Shown here: one piece after another, positions 13,665 to 22,157 of the stretch
Layout of the letters: every line of letters begins with the position of its first letter
How positions within the stretch are numbered: the stretch's first letter is position 1
Assembly: GCA_037441725.1 (NCBI GenBank)
Contig: JBBIRT010000050.1
Span: 1 to 22,157, forward strand
Reading direction: 5' to 3'
Origin: JBBIRT01 sp037441725
GTDB lineage: Bacteria; Desulfobacterota; BSN033; UBA1163
DNA: 22,157 nt
Translations under genes and position numbers: made by a program
The notes under the pieces: generated by a model
Seen by the model: only the letters and a program-made list of their open reading frames with translations
What the model was told of the DNA's origin: nothing
The model's database searches: none

Positions 13665-16187
13665 ATGAGAAGATGGCTACTCAGAAAGATATCGATCCTG
13701 TGCCTCCAGCATTATAGAAAGATCCTTCTCCTTTTCGTTCTAATTTTAGGAATCGCTTTTTTTCTGACCGGGAGAATCCGTTTCGACCCTAACTTCCTCA
13801 AGCTCTTCCCTTCCGAGAAAGGACCAATCAAACTTTATATGGAGAATCTTCAAGAGACAGGATCTTTTGATTACCTTTTCGTTCTTTTGGAGAAACAGGG
13901 GGAGGAAGATCCAAAAGCCTTGATTGATTTCGGGAGGGAAATAGCCAATCAATTGAAGACTCTGGAGATATGGGGGAAAAAGGCCTTTAAGGAGGTACGT
14001 TTCCAGAAGGTTGAAGAGGAAGATCTGAATCAAATCAAACCAGTTCTAACATTTCTTCTTACCCGTCCCTTCCTTTTCATGGATCTTGCCGATCTTCCCA
14101 GGCTCAAGGAGAAATGGAGCGATGAGGGGATTAGAAGACAGGTTCGAAAGAATCGATCCATTTTGGTAAGTCATCCCTCCTTCATCATGAAAGATTTGGT
14201 CCTGATCGATCCCTTTGAAATGCGATGGCTCTTGTTGGAGAGATGGAGTCAGGGGATGAAGGGGTTGGAATTCGATGAGGAAAGTAATTTTCTCCTCTCA
14301 AAGGATCATCACTCCCTTCTCATTCTAACAGAGCCTTCCCATTCTGCCACGGATCTCAATTTTTCGAAGACCTTAATGGAGCTCTTGGAAGAAAAGGTTT
14401 CCCCCCTTCAAGGGAAGGGGATCAAGGTTTCATTTACAGGGGCCCATCCCATCGCTATTTCTGAGTCAAAGGTTCTCCGACTTGATATGCAGAGCTCCCT
14501 TCTCTTATCTTTGATCCTGGTACTGACTCTATTTTTCTACGCTTATCGGAGATGGATGGTCCTGCTCTTTGTTGGGCTTCCCCTCATCGGAGGGATTCAG
14601 TTGACCATGGGGATTGCCTCGATCACCTTAGGTACGTTAAACATTTTAACCAGCGCCTTTGCGGCCATCCTGGTGGGTTTAGGGATTGATTTTGCAATCC
14701 ATCTCTATGATCGGTATCATCAGGAGAGGGCCGCGGGGGCAGAGATCTCTTCAGCCATAGAAGTCACACTTACCCAAACCGGGAGAGGAGTCTGGACCGG
14801 AGCCTTTACGACGATTTTTGCCTTTGCAGTTCTCTTTTTCTCTCGCGTTCAAGGAATGGTGGAGTTGGCCTTTCTCATCTCTGTAGGACTCCTCTGTTCC
14901 TTATTCTGTATCTATTTAATCCTTCCCTCTTTTCTGATCTGGACTGAAAAAAGAAGAAACCTTTATTCATACCTTCCTCTTCAAACCTTTCGTTTAAAAT
15001 CTTTTTCTGGTTTTTTAAAGAAGAAACCCTTGCCTTTTCTCCTTCTTTTGATGGGGATTTGTCTCCTTTTTCTCTTCTTTGCCTTTCAGATTGAGGTGGA
15101 GAAGGATTTTAGAAATTTAAGGCCAAAGGGGTTGGAATCCCTTCAGGTATTTGAGCGGATGGTTCGCTCCTATGGTGGAAAAAAGATAGAAGCGATTACG
15201 ATCCACAAGGGAGAGAACCTTTCTGCTCTTCTATCTAAAGAAGAAGCAGTGGCCTCCACCTTAGGGAGATTCCAGAGAGAAGGCAAGATCGATTCTTATC
15301 TCTCCCTCTCACAACTCATTCCCTCTCCTGAAAAGCAGAAGGAGATTGTGAAAGTCATTCGAGAATCTTTCGATTTAGAGAGGATAAAAAATAATTTCAT
15401 GGAAGAATTAAAAAGGAATGGGTTCGAGATCGAACCCTTTAAGCCATTTCTTGGAGTCTTTGAGGCGTTGAAAAGAGGAGAGGTAGAAATCTTTTCCCCC
15501 GAGACCCTTATGACCTCCCTAAATCAAGGGCCTTTCCAGAGAAGTCTGGGCCCCCTATTTGCGAAGAAAGGAGAGGGTTATCAAATCATTTCCCATCTCT
15601 ATTATGAGAAGGGAAAACTCTCTCTTGACCAATTAGAGAAGGAGATGCAGGGGGTTTCCATCACAGGAGTTGAGAGGGTAGAAATGGAGATCTTGCGAAT
15701 CGTGAGAGAAGACCTTTTTCTCCTTACCCCCATGGCCTTTCTGATGGTTCTCCTACTTGTTTTTATCCATTTCAGAAATTGGCGAATCACTTTTCTCACC
15801 TTGATGCCTCTTGTCATGGGCCTCATCGGGATGGTGGGTTCAATGTCTCTGCTCGGTATTCGTCTCCACTTTGTCAATGCGGTGATCCTCCCTATGATCA
15901 TTGGCATGGGGATTGACAATGGTGTTCATTTAATGCATCGGTTTTTAGAAGATGGAGGAATAGATGCAGGTCTTACCCTCCAAAAGATCGGAAGGGCGAT
16001 GATCCTCTGTTCCCTGACCACCATGCTGGGATTTGGATCATTGGCTACTGCTCAATATCCAGCCCTTTCTACCATGGGTTGGATCACTATCTTGGGGATG
16101 GGTTTCTGCCTATTGGCCTCCCTCTGTTTTCTCCCTGTCCTCTTAATCTTATGGGGTCCAAAACTTCATGAATCCAAAGAAATATGA
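13665..16187 (+). CDS. MMPL/RND-family exporter (HpnN-like)
   Basis: The 840-residue inner-membrane protein has the duplicated RND layout: TM1 at about 20-36, a large periplasmic loop, a cluster of TM helices around 275-420, TM at about 458-475, a second periplasmic loop, and a TM cluster around 685-835. Each half carries the MMPL/RND proton-relay type motif: G-L-G-I-D-F-A-I-H near 338-346 and G-M-G-I-D-N-G-V-H near 747-755. Proteins of this size and layout, such as HpnN, move hydrophobic lipids (hopanoids in HpnN) from the inner to the outer membrane. No hopanoid cyclase is in the window, so the cargo is open. The last 20 bases overlap the next gene, indicating coupling with the FAD oxidoreductase. 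Confidence 0.88.
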   Translation: MRRWLLRKISILCLQHYRKILLLFVLILGIAFFLTGRIRFDPNFLKLFPSEKGPIKLYMENLQETGSFDYLFVLLEKQGEEDPKALIDFGREIANQLKTLEIWGKKAFKEVRFQKVEEEDLNQIKPVLTFLLTRPFLFMDLADLPRLKEKWSDEGIRRQVRKNRSILVSHPSFIMKDLVLIDPFEMRWLLLERWSQGMKGLEFDEESNFLLSKDHHSLLILTEPSHSATDLNFSKTLMELLEEKVSPLQGKGIKVSFTGAHPIAISESKVLRLDMQSSLLLSLILVLTLFFYAYRRWMVLLFVGLPLIGGIQLTMGIASITLGTLNILTSAFAAILVGLGIDFAIHLYDRYHQERAAGAEISSAIEVTLTQTGRGVWTGAFTTIFAFAVLFFSRVQGMVELAFLISVGLLCSLFCIYLILPSFLIWTEKRRNLYSYLPLQTFRLKSFSGFLKKKPLPFLLLLMGICLLFLFFAFQIEVEKDFRNLRPKGLESLQVFERMVRSYGGKKIEAITIHKGENLSALLSKEEAVASTLGRFQREGKIDSYLSLSQLIPSPEKQKEIVKVIRESFDLERIKNNFMEELKRNGFEIEPFKPFLGVFEALKRGEVEIFSPETLMTSLNQGPFQRSLGPLFAKKGEGYQIISHLYYEKGKLSLDQLEKEMQGVSITGVERVEMEILRIVREDLFLLTPMAFLMVLLLVFIHFRNWRITFLTLMPLVMGLIGMVGSMSLLGIRLHFVNAVILPMIIGMGIDNGVHLMHRFLEDGGIDAGLTLQKIGRAMILCSLTTMLGFGSLATAQYPALSTMGWITILGMGFCLLASLCFLPVLLILWGPKLHESKEI

Positions 16188-17670
16188 TGTCATTGTGATT
16201 GGTTCTGGAATGGGAGGATTGATGGCCTCCTCTTTTCTTGCAAAGAGAGGGTTAAACATCCTCCTTCTTGAAAAAGGGGAACAAGTGGGAGGCTATGTCT
16301 CTTCATTCAAAAGACATGGTTTTACCTTTGATGCAACAGGGGCCTTTGTTGGAGGGTGTCAGAGGGGTGGAGAATTCTATCAAATTCTTAAAGAAATAGG
16401 CATTCAGGAGGAGGTAGAATTCATCCCTATCCATAGCATCCAAAATATCTATCCCGGGTTTGAGGTTCATCTCAGTCAAGGAGGTTTTCAATCCTATATG
16501 GAAGCTCTCATCACCCTCTTCCCTGAAGAGGAGAAAGGATTAAAGAGCTATCTCCATTTGGTCAAGAAGATTGGGAGGGAGCTCCAATCCTATTCTGAGA
16601 TGACCTTGCTTAAGAAGGCTCTTTTCCCCTTTTATTTCTGGAACCTTGTTCGATTTCACCGAACGACCCACCAGAAAGTATTGGACCACCTTTTCCACGG
16701 AGGAGAGGTCAAGATGGCCCTCCACAGCCTTCCTACCACAGAACCTCCTTCAAGGACCTCCTTTCTCTTTGTGGCCACAGTGATCCATAAGGCTTTGATG
16801 GAGGGAGTTTTTTACCCGAGAGGAGGGATGGGAAAGATTTCGGAGACGATGGCTAAATTTTTTTGCCAGCGGGGTGGAGAACTCCTGCTTCAAACGGAAG
16901 TGGAACAAATCCTCATCCAAGAGGGAAGGGTGAGTGGGGTTCGTACAAAAGAGGGGAAGATCTTTCAATCAGAAAGGGTTGTTTCTGACATCAACCCAAA
17001 TCGAATGGTAAAAATGCTTCCCCTTGAATTTCAAAACCCCTTTCAGAAAAGGTTTCACCATTTCGAGTATTCCCTCTCAGGTTTCATTCTCTATCTGGCG
17101 ACAGACCTGGATATTGGAAGGATGGGACTTCCGTATTTTACTTATCTTCGCTTTCTTTCTGATTTAGAAGAGGAGGATCGAATCATGCAGGAGGGGAGGG
17201 TCCCAGATCATCCTTCTATGATCATTTCTATCCCCACTCTGCTTGATTCTTCTCTGGCCCCTCCAAGACAACATCTTGTTAGGGTCTTGGTGAATGTCCC
17301 TTATCACTATCAAGAAGCCTGGGGAAAGGGGGACCCTGAAAGATACAAAAGGATCAAAGAGGAGTTTTCACAAAAGATCCTTCAACAATTGGAAGCCCGG
17401 CTGATCCCAAATTTAAGGAGCCACCTTCTCTTTTTTGAAGCAGCTACCCCGTTGACTTTAGAGCGATTTACAGGAAATGAGAAGGGGGCAATGTATGGGT
17501 TGGCCTCGACCCCCCAACAGATAGGAAATTTGAGACCCTCTCATCTGACCTTCATTCCAGGACTCTTTCAAGTGGGTCATTATACCCATCCCTCCCATGG
17601 AATTGTAGGAGCAAGCCTCTCCGGTCTTTTTGGTGCAAGGACCATCCTAAGGCAAATGAATAGGATATAG
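16168..17670 (+). CDS. phytoene desaturase/CrtISO-like FAD-dependent oxidoreductase
   Basis: This 500-residue protein starts inside the 3' end of the MMPL gene (20-base overlap). The N-terminal FAD-binding fold is V-I-V-I-G-S-G-M-G-G-L-M-A-S (8-21), with E at about 35 and G-G-Y-V-S-S-F-K-R-H-G-F-T-F-D (41-55). The C-terminus has the family signature H-Y-T-H-P-S-H-G-I-V-G-A-S-L-S-G-L-F-G-A. The fold is shared by CrtI desaturases, carotene isomerases and retinol saturase-like reductases, so the direction of reaction (desaturation, isomerisation or saturation) cannot be read from sequence. No carotenoid genes such as crtB are nearby, which argues against classical carotenoid synthesis. A lipid with unsaturated chains, carried by the coupled exporter, is a reasonable guess. 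Confidence 0.86.
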   Translation: MNPKKYDVIVIGSGMGGLMASSFLAKRGLNILLLEKGEQVGGYVSSFKRHGFTFDATGAFVGGCQRGGEFYQILKEIGIQEEVEFIPIHSIQNIYPGFEVHLSQGGFQSYMEALITLFPEEEKGLKSYLHLVKKIGRELQSYSEMTLLKKALFPFYFWNLVRFHRTTHQKVLDHLFHGGEVKMALHSLPTTEPPSRTSFLFVATVIHKALMEGVFYPRGGMGKISETMAKFFCQRGGELLLQTEVEQILIQEGRVSGVRTKEGKIFQSERVVSDINPNRMVKMLPLEFQNPFQKRFHHFEYSLSGFILYLATDLDIGRMGLPYFTYLRFLSDLEEEDRIMQEGRVPDHPSMIISIPTLLDSSLAPPRQHLVRVLVNVPYHYQEAWGKGDPERYKRIKEEFSQKILQQLEARLIPNLRSHLLFFEAATPLTLERFTGNEKGAMYGLASTPQQIGNLRPSHLTFIPGLFQVGHYTHPSHGIVGASLSGLFGARTILRQMNRI

Positions 17671-17739
17671 ATCACCTGGACTCTGAGATGAGGATCAGGT
17701 TTGCCTGGCTAAGATTTCATAAGATTTTATAAGCTGGGA

Positions 17740-17769
17740 TTGGAATTTCTCTTTTAAACATTTTACAAT
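17740..17769 (+). promoter_or_regulatory. possible promoter giving a near-leaderless mRNA
   Basis: TTGGAA (17740-17745), an 18-base spacer and TACAAT (17764-17769, 5/6 match) predict transcription start around 17776, only about two bases before the ATG at 17778. There is no Shine-Dalgarno before that ATG, consistent with leaderless translation. The -35 box is a 4/6 match, so this is tentative. Confidence 0.35.
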
Positions 17770-17777
17770 CTCACTCA

Positions 17778-19343
17778 ATGGAAAGGGTGGACTGTCTTTT
17801 TCTTCATGTCCCCAAATGGATCAACTACTACCGACCCATCAATCATTTCATCTGGATTAACTTCCTCCCTATGGGACTTCTTGGATTGGCTGATCTTCTC
17901 CATCGCCATGGCATCTCCACTCAGGTGGTTCATCTTGGAGTGGAATGGATTGAAGATCGTGAATTTTCGATCATTAAATACATCCAAGAGAAGTCTCCAA
18001 GGATCCTTGCCATTGATCTCCACTGGCATCCTCAGAGCTATGATGTGATGGAAATGGTTAAAAGGGTAAAAGAGGCATTCCCCTCGCTCTACGTTCTTCT
18101 TGGTGGATATACGGCGAGTTTCTTTCATGAAGAGATCATGAAAAATTTCGATGGAGTAGATGGGGTCATTCGGGGAGAAGCTGAGATCCCCTTGCTTGAG
18201 TTAGCCAAATCGCTTCTTCAGGGTCGAAATGATCTGTTTTCCATTCCCAATCTCACATGGAGGAGGAAGGGGAGAATTCTCATCAATCCCCTTTCCTATA
18301 TTGCCTCTGAAAAGGAATTGAACGACCTTTCCTTTACCAACTTTTCACTCTTAAAGAATTATCTCACCTATATTCGATATATCGGCCAACCCTTTTATGT
18401 GAAGGGTGTTTCAAAAGAAAAAAATTTCTGGATGTACTCTCTGAAGTCACCGATATATCACCTCGTGGTGGGGAGGGGGTGTCCGGTTCAATGTACCTGG
18501 TGTGGGGGAGGGCGATTCTCCTCAGAGATCATCACAGGGAGAAAAGAGGTGACCTTCAGAAAGATAGAGAGGGTCCTTCACTCCATTCAAGAAGCAGTGG
18601 CCTATGGGTATGAAACCTTTCATATCTGCTTTGATCCCTTTCCTCAAACGCCCCAATACTTTCTCGACCTCTTCTCCTGCATCCGAAAAGAAAAGATAAG
18701 GATAGAATGCTTCTTCGAATCCTTTGGGCTTCCTACTCTCGATTTTATCAAGGCCTTTAAAGAAACTTTTCCAGGACCAAAATCATTGATTGCCCTCTCT
18801 CCTGATGTGGGATCAGATAGGATGAGAAAGATCCATAAGGGGTATGCTTACACCAATCAGGCCTTGATGGAGTCTCTGGATCAGCTAAAGGAGCACGGGG
18901 TTTTTTGTGATCTTTTTTTCACCCTTGGGGTCCCCTTTGAGAAGAAGGCAGATATCCAACAGATGATTCAACTCCAGCGGAGGATTCGCAACCAATATCC
19001 CAATGTGAAAGGGATTCGCACCTTTACCATTGAAATGGAGCCAGGGTCTCCCTGGCACATCGATTCTGAAGAATATGGGATCCAAACCTCACTGAAGCAT
19101 TTTATGGATTTTTATCATTACCATTCTGGAGTCACGAGTGCTTTCTCCTCTTTGGGATATTGGATTCCAGATCATTTCGGGGGAGGAAAGGATGAGAAGG
19201 GGTTTGAGTGCGCACTCCAGAAGATCAAATGCCATCATTTCTGCTTCATCCATCCCGTTGCCAGGAAATCTTCCATCCCCTTCTGGGGAAGAAGACTCTG
19301 TGAGCTTTCAGCCCTCTTCTGGAAAATAAAGAGTCTTTTTTAA
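17778..19343 (+). CDS. B12-binding-type radical SAM protein
   Basis: This 521-residue protein has an N-terminal cobalamin-type Rossmann domain (about 1-150: P-M-G-L-L-G-L-A-D-L-L-H-R-H-G; L-L-G-G-Y-T-A-S; V-I-R-G-E-A-E-I-P) and a radical SAM core with C235-x3-C239-x2-C242 in G-R-G-C-P-V-Q-C-T-W-C-G-G. The C-terminal section (about 410-521) has H-H-F-C and further aromatic residues of unknown role. The start is fixed by the conserved first strand (M-E-R-V-D-C-L-F-L-H), although no RBS precedes it. It is separated from the CrtI-like gene by 107 bases with a candidate promoter, so it may be expressed separately. Its 3' end overlaps the convergent cyclase gene by 36 bases. The substrate is not recognisable. 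Confidence 0.85.
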   Translation: MERVDCLFLHVPKWINYYRPINHFIWINFLPMGLLGLADLLHRHGISTQVVHLGVEWIEDREFSIIKYIQEKSPRILAIDLHWHPQSYDVMEMVKRVKEAFPSLYVLLGGYTASFFHEEIMKNFDGVDGVIRGEAEIPLLELAKSLLQGRNDLFSIPNLTWRRKGRILINPLSYIASEKELNDLSFTNFSLLKNYLTYIRYIGQPFYVKGVSKEKNFWMYSLKSPIYHLVVGRGCPVQCTWCGGGRFSSEIITGRKEVTFRKIERVLHSIQEAVAYGYETFHICFDPFPQTPQYFLDLFSCIRKEKIRIECFFESFGLPTLDFIKAFKETFPGPKSLIALSPDVGSDRMRKIHKGYAYTNQALMESLDQLKEHGVFCDLFFTLGVPFEKKADIQQMIQLQRRIRNQYPNVKGIRTFTIEMEPGSPWHIDSEEYGIQTSLKHFMDFYHYHSGVTSAFSSLGYWIPDHFGGGKDEKGFECALQKIKCHHFCFIHPVARKSSIPFWGRRLCELSALFWKIKSLF

Positions 19344-20936
19344 TGGGTAATTCAGTAAGGCATCCCTTCGGATCGTCTCCCCTTTCTCTAAAGCATCCTG
19401 AAGAGAGGTGATGAGAAGTCGCAGGGGTAAATCCTGAGGATAGATTTTTCGGGCCTGATTTAAATTTGAGAAGGCCTTATCAAAATGGCCCTCCTTCAGC
19501 GATTCTATCGCCTCTGAAACCAGGGGTTTAATTTGATCCTTGAGCTGGCGTATTTCAGAGGGATTATGATCATAAATTTCGAAAAGGCTTATCGGGGTGG
19601 AACTCCCTTTTAAAAAGGTAGAGCCTAACTTACGAAACTTGTGTTCGTGTCGGTCTGACAATTGGTTTGCTACCTGTTCAGAGATGAGCATTTCTACCCC
19701 CAAAGATCGAGTCGCCTCTTCAATGCGTTTTGCTAAGTTGACCGTCAGGCCAAGAACTGTTGAATCCATCCGTTTGGGTGACCCAATCGTTCCTAAAATG
19801 ACCGGTCCCGAGTGAATCCCTATTCGGATATCAATTGGGGGATCATTGGGATGGTTTTTTTCCTCATTGATCGATCTCAATATCGTTAGAATATCAATCC
19901 CACAATCTACAGCCCTTTGTGCAGAATCCTCTCCTTCAAAGATGCATAAGATCATGTCGCCAAGAAACTTATCGATGACTCCCATCTTTTGATCGACCAC
20001 CTGGGTGATCCTTTCAAAGAGATGGTTAATAAGGGCAATGAGATCCTTAGGGTGGATTCGCTCGGATAAAGCGGTAAATCCTCTGATATCACATGAGAGG
20101 ACTGTAACCCATTGTTGATCAGCCTCACCCAATCGGATCGATTTTAAGCCCTGTGCAGCAATACGTCGAAGATAGGCAGGAGGAACGAATCGCTCAAAAA
20201 CATCCCTGGCCTCCCGAATCGCCTGTTCCAGAGATCGAAAATGGAGGGCAACCGCTATCGTTAGAAAGATCGATAACCTGATTGAGGCAAACCACAAGAT
20301 CTGATCCTTCACCCAAAAGGTGATCCCCATAGAACGGAGGGCATCATGAAGACCTCCAAAGAACCAGATGAACAATCCAATCCCCATAGGGAGGAGATAG
20401 ACAGGGCGTTGCCCTTTTATGCGGCGAAGTTTTCCAATAACCAAGAAGAAATAGAATAGACAGGCTGACAAGCAAAAGGATTGGATAAAGGATCTTAAGA
20501 GTTTGGATTGAGGGCGAAAAATGTTTACAGCGATCTGATCAGGCTCTAAAGGGAGTCCAAAAAGTAGAGTTCCCTGACCTATCAGGGCTAAGAGGGCAAG
20601 GAGAAGACCTATCCCACTTAATGACCAGAGAAGCCATTTTATTTTTTCGTTTGAGATGGACAAGTAGAACCAGAACCAACTGGGGGGTAATAGGGCTAAT
20701 GAAGCATAGAGAATCCGGTATCCTACTAAGATCGATTCGGGTGTCTTTTGAAGACCATAAAGGAGCCACCCCAAGAAGGAGAAGGTGATCAAGAGATAGA
20801 AAAGAAAGAGAGGCCGTAATGGATGGTAATGGCGGTAAAGCAATGAAAGGATCAAACAGAGCACCGTCATCACCCCATTGGCTGCAAGACCCAACAAAGG
20901 CCCGACGCAGAAATGAGGAACCAACTCAGGTTGCAT
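19308..20936 (-). CDS. seven-TM class III adenylate/guanylate cyclase
   Basis: A 542-residue membrane protein. Seven predicted TM helices fall in residues 12-232 (about 12-33, 42-61, 70-92, 99-127, 148-167, 178-199, 211-232), like the 7TM sensory modules of membrane cyclases and kinases. A linker helix (V-F-E-R-F-V-P-P-A-Y-L) leads to the class III catalytic domain (about 272-450), with metal ligands D283 (C-D-I-R-G-F-T) and D327 (D-K-F-L-G-D), purine-contact K323, N400 and R404 (V-N-L-A-K-R). The usual Asp of G-D-x-V-N is Leu397, which is unusual and makes nucleotide specificity uncertain. A helical TPR-like tail covers about 465-520. The start overlaps the upstream hydrolase gene by 11 bases. 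Confidence 0.88.
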   Translation of the reverse strand: MQPELVPHFCVGPLLGLAANGVMTVLCLILSLLYRHYHPLRPLFLFYLLITFSFLGWLLYGLQKTPESILVGYRILYASLALLPPSWFWFYLSISNEKIKWLLWSLSGIGLLLALLALIGQGTLLFGLPLEPDQIAVNIFRPQSKLLRSFIQSFCLSACLFYFFLVIGKLRRIKGQRPVYLLPMGIGLFIWFFGGLHDALRSMGITFWVKDQILWFASIRLSIFLTIAVALHFRSLEQAIREARDVFERFVPPAYLRRIAAQGLKSIRLGEADQQWVTVLSCDIRGFTALSERIHPKDLIALINHLFERITQVVDQKMGVIDKFLGDMILCIFEGEDSAQRAVDCGIDILTILRSINEEKNHPNDPPIDIRIGIHSGPVILGTIGSPKRMDSTVLGLTVNLAKRIEEATRSLGVEMLISEQVANQLSDRHEHKFRKLGSTFLKGSSTPISLFEIYDHNPSEIRQLKDQIKPLVSEAIESLKEGHFDKAFSNLNQARKIYPQDLPLRLLITSLQDALEKGETIRRDALLNYPLKKTLYFPEEG

Positions 20937-21909
20937 TGGGGATTTTATTTAAAAAGTAGTAATCGATTCCTTCTTTCTCTTTAACCTGAACCAATCCTTT
21001 TTCTCTTAGAATTTCTAAATGGCCAAGGGCCTCAGAGATCCCTAAAAAGACCTCAAAAGGGGGGACTTCAGGAAAAAGATCCATAGCAATTTCAAATGGA
21101 TTTTTTTCTCCTCGGGATAAGGAATGAAGAACCTGATCCATGCGCTCCTGGTGGTGGGTAAAGATTTTTCGGATCAGATCTTTTGGATGATAGACTTCCT
21201 CTCCATGGCCCGGAAGCAAAAGGGAGATCTCCATTTTCTCAACCCTTTGTAAAGAAGAGAGATATTCTTTCAAGCTCGGATAACGGAAAGGAGGTTTAGT
21301 TTCATAGACATTCAGGATGGGATTGGGGGTAATTTCTTTTAAGAGATGATCCCCGGTGAATAGGATTCTTTTCTCAGGCCAATAGAAGCAGATCAGACCA
21401 GGGGAATGGCCAGGACAATGAATAGTTTTCCATTCCATGGATTTAAAAGGGATGGAATCATTGTCTTCTAAGAAGAAGGCCTCATCCAAAGGATCTGCCC
21501 AATCCTGTGAGGCTTCAATAAATTGGAGGGCCTCTTGGACTAATTTTTTAGGGACTCCATTCCTCAAGATAATTGACTTTAAGAAACCAAATGAATGGAT
21601 GAGGGAGCGGATCCTCCCATATTCCATCGAATGGAGGTAGATGGTTGCACCAGAGATTAGAGCGATCATTTTAGCCTGGCCACAATGATCGATGTGTCCA
21701 TGGGTGATGAGAATCCGCTCAATCGATTCGAGAGGATGGCCAATTGCCTCTAACCCTTTTCTTAAGGCTTCGAAAGAGGACTCTGTCTTTATCCCAGTAT
21801 CGATAAGGGTGATTGGAGAATCCTCAATGAGATAGACATTGATTGATTTGAGGGAAAGCGGGATGGGAAGTTCAATTCGATAAATTTTATCAACAATCTG
21901 CTGGATCAT
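20926..21909 (-). CDS. metallo-beta-lactamase-fold hydrolase
   Basis: This 327-residue protein contains the zinc motif T-H-G-H-I-D-H (H70, H72, D74, H75), C-P-G-H-S-P-G, F-T-G-D-H and P-G-H-G-E in the expected order, so the dinuclear metal site is complete. After about residue 250 comes a small helical winged-helix-like tail (H-L-E-I-L-R-E-K-G-L-V-Q-V), as in the LACTB2/MBL-fold hydrolase subgroup. It is probably a hydrolase of thioesters, lactones or RNA; the substrate is not determinable. It is the first gene of a two-gene unit with the cyclase, overlapping it by 11 bases. An AAAGGA lies rather far (about 11 bases) from the ATG. Confidence 0.9.
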   Translation of the reverse strand: MIQQIVDKIYRIELPIPLSLKSINVYLIEDSPITLIDTGIKTESSFEALRKGLEAIGHPLESIERILITHGHIDHCGQAKMIALISGATIYLHSMEYGRIRSLIHSFGFLKSIILRNGVPKKLVQEALQFIEASQDWADPLDEAFFLEDNDSIPFKSMEWKTIHCPGHSPGLICFYWPEKRILFTGDHLLKEITPNPILNVYETKPPFRYPSLKEYLSSLQRVEKMEISLLLPGHGEEVYHPKDLIRKIFTHHQERMDQVLHSLSRGEKNPFEIAMDLFPEVPPFEVFLGISEALGHLEILREKGLVQVKEKEGIDYYFLNKIPNAT

Positions 21910-21991
21910 GTATTTTCCAATCCTTTCTCACAAGCCTCATCAAACCTTCTTCTTTAACCCAATCCTAAGAGGGTCAATCAGTTAAAAGAAG

Positions 21992-22018
21992 GTTATCGTA
22001 GAATGCCTATTTAGTCAA
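21992..22018 (-). promoter_or_regulatory. weak promoter candidate for the hydrolase-cyclase pair
   Basis: On the minus strand TTGACT (22018-22013, 5/6 match to -35) is followed after 15 bases by GATAAC (21997-21992, 4/6 match to -10), about 80 bases upstream of the ATG at 21909. Spacing is short, so this is a suggestion only. Confidence 0.25.
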
Positions 22019-22157
22019 GAGTGATTCAAGGGGCGAAGGAGAAAGGAAGAATGAGGCATCCTTTAAACAGCACAAGAGATCTCTGAAAAAGTATCTTAAG
22101 CTATATAGAATGGAGAGGGGTGATGGAAAAACTTTTGAGCAGATACCTTTAATATTA
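22019..22157. other. noncoding window end, nothing recognised
   Basis: No ORF longer than a few codons, hairpin terminator, tRNA or repeat could be recognised here. Short ATG-led frames after purine-rich stretches (near 22051 and 22123) terminate within about 15 codons. A gene may begin beyond the window edge. Confidence 0.5.

Noticed and set aside
13665..17670. Carotenoid or hopanoid biosynthesis cluster
   Set aside because: The exporter and CrtI-like protein are family members, but no prenyl synthase, phytoene synthase or hopene cyclase gene is present in the window.
1..22157. Genome-wide TGA reassignment (Gly or Trp) to explain the interrupted genes
   Set aside because: Several intact genes, such as those ending at 9163 and 11816, use TGA as a normal stop at family-typical lengths.

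Overview
The window looks like chromosomal DNA of an anaerobic, probably Gram-negative bacterium, plausibly a Desulfobacterota/deltaproteobacterium-like lineage. The reasons are four oxygen-sensitive classes of iron-sulfur enzyme (radical SAM, BCR/HAD-type activase, iron-sulfur flavoprotein, COG3580/3581-like proteins), a lipid A-type acyltransferase, moderate GC and a heavy AGG/AGA arginine preference. No rRNA, tRNA, phage, IS element or CRISPR array was seen, and no gap longer than about 250 bases lacks a gene. The taxonomic guess is an inference from gene content only.

Layout. (1) 94-2551: a well-formed sigma70-type promoter, then lemA and a DUF2207 membrane protein with a glycine-rich tail. 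(2) 2665-11816, all on + and tightly packed: a radical SAM protein with auxiliary cysteines; a BcrA/BadF/HgdC-type ATPase activase; then COG3581-like (broken), DUF2229, DUF2229 and COG3581-like proteins; then an LpxL-type acyltransferase fused to a SRPBCC domain, and a B12-binding radical SAM enzyme. Most junctions overlap by 1-4 bases, so this is one transcription unit. (3) 11818-13459 on the minus strand: OsmC-like protein, pyruvate-kinase-C-like protein and iron-sulfur flavoprotein. The OsmC gene has an in-frame TGA exactly at the catalytic cysteine and is best read as a selenoprotein. (4) 13665-19343 on +: an MMPL/HpnN-type exporter, a CrtI-like FAD oxidoreductase, and a second B12-type radical SAM enzyme that may be translated from a nearly leaderless mRNA. 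(5) 19308-21909 on the minus strand: a metallo-beta-lactamase-fold hydrolase and a 7TM adenylate/guanylate cyclase, overlapping by 11 bases.

How it may fit together. The activase plus two DUF2229 and two COG3581-like proteins are the parts that many anaerobes carry as one giant fused protein. This superfamily includes the pls operon of Clostridium perfringens, which reductively converts ester lipids to plasmalogens. Here the parts are separate genes, next to an acyltransferase-SRPBCC fusion and radical SAM enzymes, with an MMPL lipid exporter and a FAD desaturase/reductase-like protein nearby. My main hypothesis is an unfused ATP-driven reductase system for remodelling membrane lipids, for example ester to ether or vinyl ether. 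This is inferred from gene families and context, not shown directly. The second highlight is the probable selenocysteine OsmC, supported by a candidate bacterial SECIS hairpin just downstream of the TGA.
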